Origin: Siphonodentalium dalli
Taxonomy: Eukaryota; Mollusca; Scaphopoda; Gadilida; Siphonodentaliidae
Length of the DNA: 64,000 nucleotides
Reading direction: 5' to 3'
Assembly: GCA_032622095.1 (NCBI GenBank)
Contig: CP136066.1
Span: 105,423,319-105,487,318, forward strand
Shown in pieces: positions 22,601 through 37,600 of this stretch; the first letter of the stretch is position 1, and every line of letters starts with the position of its first letter. The notes under the pieces are model-generated. The model was not told the origin of the DNA and ran no database searches. It saw nothing but the letters and a program-made list of their open reading frames with translations. The position numbers were made by a program, and so were the translations under genes.

Positions 22601-25600
22601 AATAATCAAACACCACAAAACACACATTCAAAATGAAAAGAGAAAGACTCTATGTCATGATATCATTACATACACTTCATACTTTACAGTACTTTGCCAT
22701 TGGTTTCCAAAATGCAAATCTATTTAAATATGATAATTACATTGGAGCAGAAGTTAAAGTAGAGTGTAGGTCTTTCTTCATGGCAATATGTGATGTCGCG
22801 GCAACGTCACTAAGTTTCCAATAGTTAAAGATATTTCCACTCAAAATGCACTTTCAGGCAGATATTTTAAAGGCCCACGTTTTTATAGTGTCCTTGATAT
22901 ATGGTTTTAATAACAATCTGTGATAAGATATGATTAAAATACTATAACTCATCACCATTTGGAACATCTGCATCTAGAAAACAGCTGAAATCATAAAAAG
23001 ATTTCCCCCGTTCCCCCGCTCCCAGAATGCAACAGAATTCAAACTTAAAATGTATTTTCAATGGAAGTGGAATAACTCTATCTTTAGGATATAGATTTAT
23101 TTCCCCTCCATTGGAAATAATACGCTTTGCACCACAATCCAGAAGAAACTTAAGCACAAAAGCACGTCGGTAACTCACCAAAAACAACATATTCACAGTT
23201 CAGTACACCAGATAAGTTGATAATACAATGGAGCTTCCTCTTTCAAATGGTATATAATATGGCATATATTTTTGATAGTGGGCCTTTTAATAACTGAGAT
23301 GTAATTATAAGTAATAGTCGGTTTAATAATATACTAAATTACACAGATTATACTGAAGTAGATTTCTTGTTCTGATTATGTGAAATCTATTTGCAGGACA
23401 TCATCAAATCTTTGGTAAATGCTGGCGCTGATGTTAACATGCAACTCAACATCGCCAAGAACAGATTAACACCACTGATGCTGGCAGCACAGAATGGTTC
23501 ATTCAAAGCTGTCAAATATCTTGTAGACCGTGGTGCAGTTGTCGAACAAAGAGGTCAGATTTGAGAATCTTGCATTTTTATTGGGTTGAACAATTAAATA
23601 ACATTTCTGGAAGTTTCCCCACGTACTATGGGTTTTGTCCATTCATTTTTACTTGAGTTACAGTCCTTGTCCCCCGAAGAAAAAAAATTCGGGGGACTAT
23701 TAAAATAGCTGGTGTCCATCCGTTCGTGCGCATGTGTGTGCGTCCGGAAATGGTTTCCGGATGATAATATTAGTTTCGGTTATTAGATCAAAGCAAATTT
23801 CATAAGTGAGTTTATCAGACCAAAATACAGGTCATGTTCGATTATGGGTTTGCTCCGCCCATTTTTGCGAGAGTTATGGCCCTTTTTTTACTTAGAATCT
23901 TGTAATTTTCTGTTTTCCGGATGATAACTTCAGTTTGTGTGATCATATCTGAACCAAATTTGGTATTTGAGTTTATCAGCCCTATATACAGGTCAAGTTC
24001 GAATATGGGTTTGCTCCGCCCATTTTTGCGAGAGATGTGGCCCTTTTTCGACTTGGGTACTACCTATATACAAGCCCCTGCGGCGCTTAAGATACTATGG
24101 GTGGCGGGATGGGGTGGGTACTACCTATATACGAGACTTAGAGGCGGACATGAGGTCTACCGACCTTTTATTCGACTTGGAATCCTGTCAATTTCTGGTT
24201 TCCGGATGATAACTTTAGTTTGTGTGATCATATCTGAATCAAATTTAGTATGATAGTTTATCAGCCCAAAATACAGGTCAGGTTTGAATATGGGTTTGTT
24301 CTGCCCATTTTTGTGAGAGTTATGGCCCTTTTACGACTTAGAATCCTGTCAATTTCTGGTTTCCGGATGATAACTTTAGTTTGTGTGATCATATCTGAAT
24401 CAAATTTGGTATATGAGTTTATCAGCTCGAAATACAGATCAAGTTCGAATATGGGTACGATCCACCCATTTTGTTCTGAAATTTAGTATCGGATTTAGGG
24501 TCCTTGTTATTTTTTTCAGAAAACCTGATGCCCCCAATGAAGCCACTTTTTCGGGGGACACTGGCCGGACGGCCTTTTATTTAACTTGGAATTTAGTGAC
24601 CAAAAGAACATTTCAGCTTGTATGGTGATAGCCGAGTTTATGGGAAAGGATACACAAACACTACTGGTTTCGTCCATTCATTTTACCAGTGTTACGACCC
24701 TTATTATCCATGCCTGAACAATTTTCGGCAGGGGATATAGCAATGAGTTCCATCCGTCTATCCATCTGTCTGTCCATCCCAAAAAGTTGTCGGAACAATT
24801 ATTATACCCCCCGCAACGAAGTTAGGGGGGGTATACTGGAGTCAGCTTGTCCGTCGTACCATCCGTCCGTCATCTGTCCGTCCGTGGACACATATTTGTC
24901 CGGAGTTTTCTCAGTCGTTTTTGTTATCAATTTCCGTGAAACTTGGCACAGACATCAACCACCATGGGAACCTGTGCACCTGCGATTATGACGTCTGTCG
25001 GACTTTTTTTGGTGGAGTTATCCCCCCCTTTTTCGACTTAGAAAATTTTCGCAACATGAATACTTTTGTCCGAGCTTTTATTCCTACATTTTTAGGTCAT
25101 TTTTTTTTAAAACGTGGCACAGATATTTAGTACCATAGGAACTTGTGCACCTGCGATTATGACGTCTGCCTGACATTTTTTGGTGGAGTTATCCCCCTTT
25201 TTCGACTTTTTTGACTTTTTTTGCAACAAGCTTTTATTCCTACATTTTTCGGTCAATGTTTATTAATTTTGGCACTGTTATTTATTATCATGGGAACCTG
25301 TGCACCTGCGATTATGATGTCTCTCCGACTTTTTTGTGTGGAGTTATTCCCCTTTTTCGACTTAGAACATTTTCGCAACATGCATAATTTTGTCCAAGCT
25401 TTTATTCCTACATTTTTCGGTCAATTGGTTTAAGATTAGGGTTAGGGTTGTACACCTGCAATGGGAACTGTTATTTTTATTATTTTAACTAAATGTTTAC
25501 TGACATGTGAAACATCTTAGTATTTTAAAAACAGGGGGGTATCCTTAGTTCCATTGGGACAGTCACACCTCTAGTTTCAACTTATTTCGAACAATTATCA

Positions 25601-28600
25601 AATATTTTTGGTAAATGAGTTCACAAAGGGAATATCTGAAACGAGTTTGCAAACTAGACTCGGCCCGGACATTTTCACCAGAGTAACAGCCCTTTGATTG
25701 TCAAATCTTGCCATTTAGCAAGTGGAAACAAAAGAAAAAGTTTGTCAAAACAATAGAATTATTCCGAAGCAATGGTGCATATCAAATTGGTGTGCTGATT
25801 GAGTCAAAACTTAATCTTGGTAACAGCTGTGTATATCGATAGCTAAATGATTAACAGTGTATGTATGTGTTCAAGGTCTTATTTGAATCTTCACAATGAA
25901 TGGAATGATCCGGTATAATAATGTTAAACTACATTCACTACACCTCGTCCAGGGCGGGACATCTCGGTGTAGTATGATATCTTATTCCACACCCATTGAC
26001 GTGAGTCACATGTATTCAACTGAATCCCAGCCATTGAATACATATTAGTGTATACCTCTAGTGGAATACAAGCCGGAACTATTCTTGTTGACGTTGTCGT
26101 CAAGAAAGATGACGTACATTATGTCGATCATCCGCTTCCGGTGATCCCCCCATAATTACTGGTGTAGAATAAATACAGAACACAACTTGCATCATAGTCT
26201 CAAATCTTTTATCGAACTCGTTGCGGACGGCGCAAAGTTATATTTCGCTCGAGCTATGCTCTCGCGAAATATATCCTTGCGCCATGCGCAACTCGTTCGA
26301 TAAAAGAGTCTCGATTAAGATGCTCGTTGTGTTCTGTCTCTATCCTGCACAGTCATATATAAAGATGCTTAGTGTCTGGTTGGTTTAAATTTAGGTGGTT
26401 TTCGCTTATTATGGATCATTTGACATTGTTATATGCCAACACTCAATTGACGCATCCAAATGTGATATGGTCTAATTTGATGATCTATAAAGGTTATTTG
26501 TCTCGTGACAATTTTGCTGTGGGTAATATGCTCATTCCAGCCCGACGTACTGAATGGAATTCTTCGCATGTATAGAAAAGAGTATTGCAATACTGAAATA
26601 AATAGAGAAGGGTGGGATACATATATATAATCCTGAAGAAATTTCAGAGAAAATGTAAAATGGATTTTGGGCATATTCTGGATCATACTGGTATTGATAT
26701 CATATTCTTAACCCTTTCATGATGGGACCTGCGCTGGACAAGCATTAAAGACGTTGTGCCAGTGCATTCTCTTATATATGCAAGTCTGCCATAGGGAGCC
26801 TCACATATATAAGAGAATGCACTGGCTTACAAGGTCGAGGTAAATATTGTTAGCCCAATGTATTCTCTTAAATATGCGAGGCTCCCTATGGGAGACTTGC
26901 ATATATAAGAGAATGCATTGGCACAGGATTTTCAAAAAATTTCAGGAAGCTCCTGTCACGGAAAGGTTAACTGATCTCAGGTGCACAGAATATTTTATGG
27001 CTTAACCACAAAAAATGAAATGTAATTGGAATGCACTATCACTTTTTTAAATCTTATTATTTTCAGATCGAATGGGAAGATCAGCATTGATTTTTGCAGC
27101 AATGAATGGACATCATCATGTCATGACATACCTGATGAACATCGGGTCTAACCCGTGTAGAACGGACACATCAGGAAACAGCGTGCTTCACTACTGCACT
27201 GCATACGGCTGGATTCTCGGTGTTAAACTTCTGTTGGAAAACGGCGCTAACCCCAATGTCGCCAATGATTGGAAGGTTGGTATCACGTTATTACGAGAAA
27301 AATAACTTAGATTAGGCCATTCAAAAAAAATTATGTATGAGTTACTCACATTAAAATGTCAGATCCACTTGGAACTTCATCCATAATCCAAGGAATGAAA
27401 TAAATAGTAATTCAAGTTGAATCTTTGTCATTAAAACATGAATTCTGATTGGTCAAGAATTGGAAACTTTTTTATTAATAGTTTTTGATTACCGTACCAG
27501 CATTGCCCGCTGATGGCTGAATAAATTTGATTATAGCATGTCGCAATTGACAATTTCGTCAAATACATTATATTGTAGCCAGGCATCATGTAACCAAGTG
27601 CAACTACAAGTTATTTACTATGCATACAGTCATCAACGATTAATAGGACATTGTTTGTGTGCTATTCCAAGTAAACCTATGTAATGTACCCAGAGATTTG
27701 ATGCATCAAAAAAGATCTCACTTCATGGCATGTAATTCAAATAAAATGTGCTTTTCGTAAAGTTTCTTAGTTTTTGTTGAATTCAATTACAATGGGGATA
27801 TACAAACCCTGTCTTGTTGGATATTCTGCAAGCTGACTCATTTACAAATTCAAACTTGGCCATATAACATGCTATCCTACCAACCAATATCTAGCATTCT
27901 AGTTTCTCAGAATGAATGCATACTTGTATGGTTTTATTGTGATTCCGCCAATAATTTTATACCCCGTGAACTTGGGTGAATACAAGTGAAATGACTGAGT
28001 AAATTATTTGATGTAACATCGCATTAAAACACAGTTCATCACACAAGCAATCCTATAGATTTGTCTCCACTGGTGCAAGAGTCGCAAAAGAGTTATTCAA
28101 AGTTTCGAAATAGTTACCGTTGAGTCCATTATGTCATTAGGAATATCATTCCTATATGAGTATTAATATAACGAAGGGTACTTTTATGTTTTAGGTGACT
28201 CCCGTCTCTGTAGCATACCTGAAGGGACATTTTGGAATTGTTGATGTTTTGCTCCACCATCCAGATGTCGACGTTAACTTCCAGGATGATCAAGGTTTGC
28301 TTTATTCAATTCATTCTCTAAATTAGAATGTTATTTCTGTGCAAGGAATTGATTAATTATATAGCCTTTATAGTCAATTGCTGCACCTTGTCGAATCGTG
28401 ACTCATCATCAGTTAACCCTTTCTTTACTAAATTGATTTTCCCATCAGTTATAACAGCATCCACTGTAATGGTCTATTATTCATCTGGACAGGATACAGG
28501 AGGATTCCTATTCATTGGTGGGAAATGTTCAGATAATAAGTTCAACAAATGTCAATGAGCATTTAGTAAAGAACGTGTTAACCTCAAACCAGGTTAGGTA

Positions 28601-31600
28601 TTGTTATTTTTCTCCTGGATCAAAGTATATTCATCAACATTAAAGTTGCTGTATCACTTCCGGGCCACATTTACAACAAAAAAATAATTTTTATAAATCC
28701 CGAGTTCAAGACTACAGATAGCTATTTTGTGAATAAAATACAGATAAAACTGAAGATGGGGTATATTATTTGTCTATAAAGGCATAATAAAGTGGTTTTT
28801 CTGTAAATCTCTCAGCTGATCTGTAATTTTCCTTGATTGAGGATGCTAACAAGATAGAGTGCTCTCTCTCCCTCTCTCTTTGTACGCTCCAAAATGTATT
28901 CACGCTGAATTCTGTTCTAACATCTTCGATTCATATCTATTATTTTATACCCTGGAATATATATAAAACTTGCGGGGAAGAGATAAACTATCTTTAAAAC
29001 AACATGACGAGATATTGACATGGATGTATACAAGGTGAAGGTTTTTTGAAAGAGCTATATATGGTCAACTGAGATCAGCATAAGTGCTAAGATATTCTGT
29101 TTGCATTATAGCGACTTGACATTATATTGCCGGACAAACCCTCATATCCATAGCTACATCGAGTGAGAGATACCCAGGATTATATGTTCCTTGAGTATTG
29201 TAGTAACATGACATTATATTGCAGGACAAACTCTCGTATCCATAGCTGCATCAAGTGAGATATACCCAGGATTATATGACCAGATGGTGTACCTCATCGA
29301 GAAGAAGAAGGCAGATTGCACACTGAAAGACACATCTGGTCAGACACCTGTAAGTTTTCTTTCTCAAGAGTTATAACTCTCTCGTGATGGGGAAGGGCTA
29401 TGACTCAGACATGAAGTTGCACAGTTCATTAAGTCATCATAAGACAGCAAGAAATGGTGAGGCTGATTCGATTCCCAATAAGCGCGGCAAGACTTAGAAA
29501 TATAGAGTTGATACTAGGGCAACTCCACCATTCAATAGTGACGTAATTTTTAACATTATATTTAATTAGACAAGAATTTTGATAGAATCGTACTAATAGA
29601 GAGTTTCTGAAACCCAACTCTGCATATCGCTCGCCATTATTCGAGGAAATCATCTTAAACAACAAAATCGCAATAAAAATACACAGTGCATCGGCGTGTT
29701 TAGTCAAATTGACTGATTGTCGGACTTCGCTTTGCATCATCCTACAATCAGTTACCTTATGGTAAAATATAACTATTTAATATAATTGCACCATGTAAAA
29801 ATTTAGAAAGTAAATGATATCACAAAAAAACTTCATTTTGAGTAGAACCTGTCTAGTTTTCTATATCTCTGAATTATATCTGATAATCTAGCCATTCTTA
29901 TCGAGCAAGTTTTCTCAGTAATTGAAATATTTCTTACTTTACCATTTCAGGTTTTCCTTATTGCTTGCAGCGATGTATCAGAGAAAAAAGAACACAATGT
30001 GCGTACTCAAGCCCAGGGATTTTTTTATGCCAATCTGGAAAGGGTCTGGGTTTTTCTCATATGAAAGAAAGACAATGAAATTTGGATAACAATTTTCAAT
30101 GTCCAATGTTAATGTAGTGTTCTTACAAAGCATATGAAGATATAATCAATATAAATTGCATGAACAATTTCTTTGATATGTATAGAACATGTGGGTTCAG
30201 AGGGGTGGTGGAGAGTTTTATTCAGTAAAATTCAAGTTAAAATAGAGTAAACAAGTAATTGTACTTAATTGTTAATTATATTTGCAAACTAATTTAAATT
30301 ATAACACATTACCTTCCATTTTTATTTAAACTGAGTTGATGAATATAGATGTTTTTTCTCTTGTAATTACTTGGTTATCAATTTAATTGATCCAAAACTG
30401 CAATTAAGAAAAAAGATATTTTGACACTGGGAATCGGGTGTGAATTCAGCCTCTATAAACATCCAGAAAAATCCTAATCTGATCACTTTATACAATCAAG
30501 CCTGCAAATAGTGCGCCTGTAATTTGCAGAATGAGGTCCCAAGAGGGAGAATTTAGTGATGCTATCCCGCATAATGGGGTAGCATCACCAAATTAACCCT
30601 CTGTGGACCTCATTATGCTTAGGCCTCATCTTCTGGGAAGTATCTATAGTCTCAAACTAACATTGTTTTTATTTACTTTTCCCCTTCTGGGAAGTTTCTA
30701 TATCCCCTAATTTGCAGAAGATAAAATGCATAATCAAGGTGACTAATGGGTGAAACATCACCAACTTCAATCTGATCCTAGGTCTCCTATAGCAATTGAG
30801 GTTTAAGCAAAATGAAGTTCCCAAAGGATGAATTTAGTGATGTTGCTAGCCCGTTGTGTGGGATAGCGTCACTAAATTCACCCTCTGGGGACCTCATTCT
30901 GCAAATGAAAGACACCCTATTTCAATAATCTTTCAAACTTACACTGAAGTTTGCCTCATAATTATACTTACAGCTTGCTGTTCCATCTGAACAACTCATG
31001 GAAACAACTGTGAAGATAGCCAAGCTGCTTGTTGCTAATGGCTGTGATCCTAACATTGCCAATGAAGACAATGAAACACCATTATTCATGGCAATTCACG
31101 ATGTAAGTATATCTTAGTATAATTAGGCCAAAAAGAAAAAGGGTTTTGGTTCTCACGTCCTGCCGCATTGAATAAATAGACAGAACACAACGCGCATCTT
31201 AATCGAGAATCTTTTATCGAATGAGTTGTGGATGGCTCAAGGATATATTTCGCGAGAGTGTAGCTCGAGCGAAATGTAACTATGCGCCCTCTGCAACGAG
31301 TTCTATAAAAGATACGAGATTATGATGCAAGTTGTGTTCTGTATTTATTCTACATCGGTGTGTCATATAAATTTAATCCATTATTGTCACCTTCATTTAT
31401 ACTATCACTACTTTTATTGTGATTTAACTCTGATGAATAACCAGTAATTTTCCGGGCATTCCCCGAATAGGATCGTTGACATAATGTACGTCATCTTTCA
31501 TGGCGACAACGTCAACAAGAATATTTCCGGCTTGTATTCAACTAGAGGTATACACTAATATGTATTCAATGGCTCATATTCCGTCGAATACATGTGCCTC

Positions 31601-34600
31601 GCATCGATGGGTGTGGAATAAAAAGGGCCGCGTTAGGCCTTTTTATTGCGTGCCTGATGTTATGACAAAAAAACTTCTGAAAAATTAAATTAAATTTTTT
31701 TTTTTTTTTTTACAAACATGTCCATAGTAGATATGTGTGGATATTAGTGTGCATTGAGGTCTAACATATCTGTGTATTGTGTGAAAAGTGACTAGTGGGC
31801 TTACAACATGAAGTAGATGACTACAATGAAGAACATGATTATCTGATCCTCATGCTCTTTTACAATTAGTCATTGTGAACTAAATTACACAAAATTGTAA
31901 CTCCATACAATTGAAAGGCACAGGATGAAATTCAGGATCACATATTAGAATGGAGAGGTACCAGTTTTAGACAACAATAACAATAGTGAATGTCAGGGGC
32001 ATTATATAATGTTGGGTAATCCAAGTCATACACTGGTAGTACAATGTCGTTTATTAAGATTAAATAAGTTTCATGCATAACAGTTCCCTCTACATTTCTG
32101 GTTATTACTAGACAGAAGAAGGTATCTTTGTCCATGCTTACTATGTGCAGACAAAATAAAAAATAGAAATAAAACTCTCCCTCCGTCGTTGATTTGAAAA
32201 AAAAATGCTCGAGAACCAAAACCCTTTTTTTTTTTTTGGCCTTATGCTCACTTTTTTTTCTAGATTATTTTTCTCATAGGATTCAAATATTGAATGTGCT
32301 CAAGGCACAAATCAAAGGTAGAATTTTGTTCTTGCAGGACATGACGTCTCAGTAATGCCACTATAAACTATAATCAATCAATGATTTTCTATTTTTAATT
32401 GCCTCATCTGATTGATATATTTCCGTTACATGTAATTCTAAATTATTCTATATGAATCACTTTGCGATTTATGTCTATGGCACAAATTTCTGCTGACAAT
32501 GACAATGTTTTTTGTACTGTCCCTGTCTAAATTAAGGAGAAATCTTGGACTAGTTGTAACACTTATAAAATGAATGCACAAAGTGAAAAAGTAATTTAAC
32601 AATATGGAAGAGTACAGCACTTTTACATTATGTGAATAGATGATAAATCAATTTTAGCTCACCAGAGACGAAGTCTCCGTTGGGTTTTAATAATTATGAA
32701 AGCTGACATCATAATGGCTTCATTGAAAAGATTATACAATATGTTTTAGCCTGGTATATGAGAGTGAATAAGAAGTTGATAACATATTTTATGTTTTTTA
32801 AAGTAATAACGAATTGTACAGACTGCACTGGACTTCAAAGTCCCATCTTCTTAGTATCTGTTGTCTGGTGATCGACAACAGTCATTGACCATCTTGTTTA
32901 TTGTAAAGGGAAATGTAAAGTTGATGGAGTACCTACTGAGTATCGGGTGTAAGCTTGACGAGCCCGGGAAGGACAAACGAAGCCTTCTACATGAGCTTGG
33001 CATCGATAACATGGATCATGTCAACTACCCTGCTGTACTCAAGAGATTGGTAAGTGAATCTCATACTCTAGGCAGGATTTATCTCCTTGATGACTTGATA
33101 AGACCACTGCCACTGGCGACATTTTACCCACATTTTGTGGACTTCCACGATATTAATATATATACTATGTCAACAGAGCCAAATGTTGCCCTGATCAAGA
33201 ACACACAATATCTAACAAAGTTTGTGTAGCCTTATTTTGTTCATTAAAGGGGTAATGTACACTGAATCCAGTCATTTATGGGACCATCTCGATCCTTTTA
33301 TACTTAACAGAATATATGCAACAAATGAATGAATTTGAGCCATGTATTAGTGAAAAATGCACTCATGTTTCTATGTACGATGCAAACAACATGTTAATTG
33401 TAATCAAAATTAATTTATGCATTATAATTACCATGTTGTTTGCATCGTTTATAGAGCACACAAGTGTATTTTTCACTAATCCATGGCTCAAATTCATTCA
33501 TTTGTTGCATATATTCTGTTGAGTATAAAAGGAGATGGTCCCATAAGTGACAAGATTTAGTTACAATACACCTTTAAGTTTGGAAAGTCCCAATAGAATT
33601 AAAGAACTATTTCACCCAATGTCTTGCTTTGGTTCTCTGGTTATTTTATCAACACATGAACAACAACGTCCATGACAAACATCAGTCAAATAAAACACAT
33701 GAGTTCTTATTGGCTGCCATTTGCTGAGTACATGCAAAAATCATGAACAAGACCTACCACTCTAAATCTCAGTTCTGTCAATAAGCTTTTAGTGAGCAAA
33801 TTGTTCTCAAAGCTCATTTGAATTTGTGTAGATCGAGTTTGCCATTTTTGCGGGAAAACCTTGCGCAGACTAGTATCCAGCCCTTGACAGAGTCAAAAAT
33901 AAGCATGGTGCATTTGGTAGAGATTGAGTGAATCTGACAAAAGCTGAACAGTCAGATTAACCTTTCCATTATCTGTTCATTCAGAGTTCATACAGTTATG
34001 CCCTAAATAATCGACTCCTTAACCACAGCAGAATTATGGGTAACTTTTCAAGATTTAGTTGGGAAATATGGCTTGTTGGCATTCATCGGAAAGCTCTCAG
34101 TGAGAGCTCTCCGATGAATGGCAACAAGCCATATTTCCGACTAAATACTGAGAGCTTTCCGATGAATGGCAACAAGCCATATTCCCGACTAAATCTTGAA
34201 AAGTTACCCATAATTCTGCTGTGGTTAAGGTGTTGATTATTTAGGGAATTACTGTAGTTTGTAATCCATCTGGAAACAATGCTCTACCTCTTACTATAAC
34301 TCAACATGTTTCAAAGCGAGAGCTCTCATTCAGGCCTGAGAATATGGGGCCGGACATTTGCAGAATGAGGTTCCCAGAGGGTGAATTTAGTGACGCTACC
34401 CCACACTGTGGGATAGCATCACCATACTCATCCTCTTGGGACCTCCTTATGCATGTGCTCATCTGCCACGGGATACCTTATTTTGCCTAGGCCTCATCTT
34501 CTCTGTAGAGTATCTTTATTATCAAATGAACAAGTTTTTAGTTCAACTTGACAAAGTAAAGTTTGAGCTATAGGGATGGGTTGGCATTTATGCATCGTGT

Positions 34601-37600
34601 GTGGATCCGTTAACAATTTCCTTTAGCACATCCTACGGGTCACATCTGATCATCACTAAACTTCATATGGATCCTTGGGGGTGACCTTTAGATGGGAGCA
34701 TCGAATTTTTCCAAACTTCGTTAAAAAACATGGCCATTTGCAGCCCTCTTGATTTTCAAAGTTGAATTGATTGGCACACACTGCAGGACGCATTTATTGG
34801 ATAATTGTTTTGAAAATTTACAGGCATGTTTAGATGGGTGCTTTCGAATTTGAACTATTTTTTATGAGAAACATGGCCGCTGGCTTCCATCTTGGATTTT
34901 ACTCTCTGCATTACGAAATCCTTGGGTACATCCTAAACACCACATCCCTCATCCAATCGTCACCAAACTTCATATGGATGTTTTTGTGTGATTACTAGAC
35001 GGGAGCCATCAAATTTATCTGAATTTATTGAAAAATATAGCCACCAATGCCATCTCGGATTTTACTTGCATGACTAAATCCTTTGGCACACCCTACAGGC
35101 CACATCCCTCATATGATCGTCACCAAACTTCATATGGATCTTCAGGATGACCTCTAGATGGGAGCCATCAATTGTTTCCAATTTTTTTATTTTTTTTAAA
35201 CATGGTCACTAGCAGCCATTTTGGATTTCAAATTTGAATATATAGCACACCCTGCAGCCTGCATTTATCAGAGAATTGTTTAGAAAATTAATAGGCATCT
35301 TCAGGGTCACCTCTAGATGGGAGCTATTGAATTTGAATGTTTTCAATGAAAAACGTGGCCCTCAGCAGCCAACTTGGGATTCTACTCTTTGCATGACTAA
35401 ATCCTTTGGCACACCCTACAGACCACATCCCTCATCCAAATGTCACCAAACTTCATATGGATCTTCGTGGTGACCACCAGATAGGAGCCATCAAATTGTT
35501 TTGAATTTAGCGACCATCTTGGATTTTAGTCTTTGCATGGCTACATACTTTGCCATACCCTACAGGCCACATCCCTTAGCTGATTATCACTAAATACTTC
35601 ATATGGATTATCGGGTTGACCACTAAAGGGGAGCCATAAATATTTTCCAAATTTCGTTAAAAACGCTAGTGGCCATCTTGTATTTCACATTTTAATCCAT
35701 TGGCAAACCCTGCATCAACATTTATTGGAGAAATGTTTTTAAAACTTACAGGCATGTTCAGGATCCCTTCTAGATTGGAGCTATCGAATTTGAACAATAT
35801 TCAATAAAAAAAATGCTGGCAGCCATCTTGGATTATAATCTTTGCATCCCTAAATACTTCTGCATGCCCTAATGCCAACATTTTTTAACCAATTGATCCC
35901 AGACTTCGTATGGCTCTTCGGGGTTTTACCTCTGCTAATACATAAACGTTTAAACTTTATGCGGTCCTTATCGCTCCATTGACTGTAATGTATGACATTA
36001 TCCCCTCTCCAAGTTGGGCTACAGTGTCATTAACACTTTCATTTAGTTTCTTCAGAAACTTCTTCACAAAGATTCTTTTTATTTTTTAGTTTAGTTTCTC
36101 TATATCCCTAAATTAGCAGACAACATATTGCATAATCGAGGTTCATGTGTGCACATCACAATACTCACCATCTGGGAAATTAAATATGAGTCTTGGTCTC
36201 CCATAGCAGAATGAGGTCCCCAGAGGATGAATATGGTGATGCTACCTGCTGTGTGGGGGTAACATCACTAAATTCACCCTCTGTGGACCTCATTCTGCAA
36301 ATGTCCAGCAACATATTCTCTGGTCTGCTCTCATTCTTGATATACACATAACGACCAATCTTGCTTTAACCCTTTACCCAACAGAAGGGCCCTGTGCCAA
36401 TGCATTCTCTGATATATGCGAGTCGACCATAGGTCGCCTCGCATATATAAGAGAATGCATTGGCTTAACACATTAAAAATTATAAAATTGTTAAAGAATG
36501 TAAGAAAAAATGGTAAAAAGTGTTAAAAAAAAGTTTTTTTTTAGGCCAATGCATTCTCTTATATATGCGAGGCGACCTATGGTCGACTCGCATATATAAG
36601 AGAATGCATTGGCACAGGGCATAACTGTAACTATCACAATGTGGTCAAGGAGCCGGTTCAAATGATATCCATATTTGTATGGTTCTATTGAGACAGACCG
36701 AAGATATTTTAGGCTGTTGAAGCTTTATTTGGCCGGTTTGTTGGGTAAAGGGTTATAGTGTATAGAATTTTTTGTTAATTTGATGAGATCAGTAGAATTT
36801 AACTCTTTCCTGTCAAAATTCCAACATCTGTTATGTTTTTCAATAAAGCCAAGAGTTCTCAAACTTGTTATTGTGATAAAGGTCAAAAGCCACTTTGTGT
36901 CTCGATATTGAGTCGATAACTCATCTAGCTGAAAACCTAGAGCCATCAAGCTTGTACACAAAACCATCAAATATTTACCAATTCAGTTAGGTGAACATTT
37001 TTCAACCAGCGGTTTACATAATCTGATGTTTTTATTTTTCAGTTTGACATTGGAGGTAAAGAGGTCAAGGATAAATTTGTCAAATGGGCAAAGCTGTATG
37101 ATTCAAATGGCTACACTCCACTTCTCCATTTGGCTTATACATACCAGAAATTCAGGGTATGCTTTAGTGTTATGGGTTTTGATCCACCAGTAAAATAGTT
37201 GAAGGATACATTGGTTTCATTAGTACACTATCTGATAAATATTGCTGCAGTAATAAATTAGTCTCCAAATGTTGACATATGTGACGATATTGTGTTTGTG
37301 GTGGGCGTTATTTTGGATGCTCATTTTGTGAAAAACAGCGTCCGAGAAACATATAATAAACTTTGTGTGGCCTAAATTATTGTTGTTCATTCGACAATAT
37401 ATAAACAATAATTGGTATTCATCTTCTAAACAAAAATTTAAGTGATACCATACTCATGTATTTTTGTTAACTGATTTATTTGTTTACCCTCTTTACCCAA
37501 CCAATCGACTGGGAATATCATGTTAAATCAAGCATTATTCCAGGTATCTTACCGTGATTGTTTATTGTCTATTTTATCGGCTCTATGAACTGATGGTAGT

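Noticed and set aside
26760-26930. Hairpins resembling rho-independent terminators, here and in many MITEs
   Set aside because: The genome is eukaryotic (spliced exons), and the hairpins are MITE arms without a terminator context.
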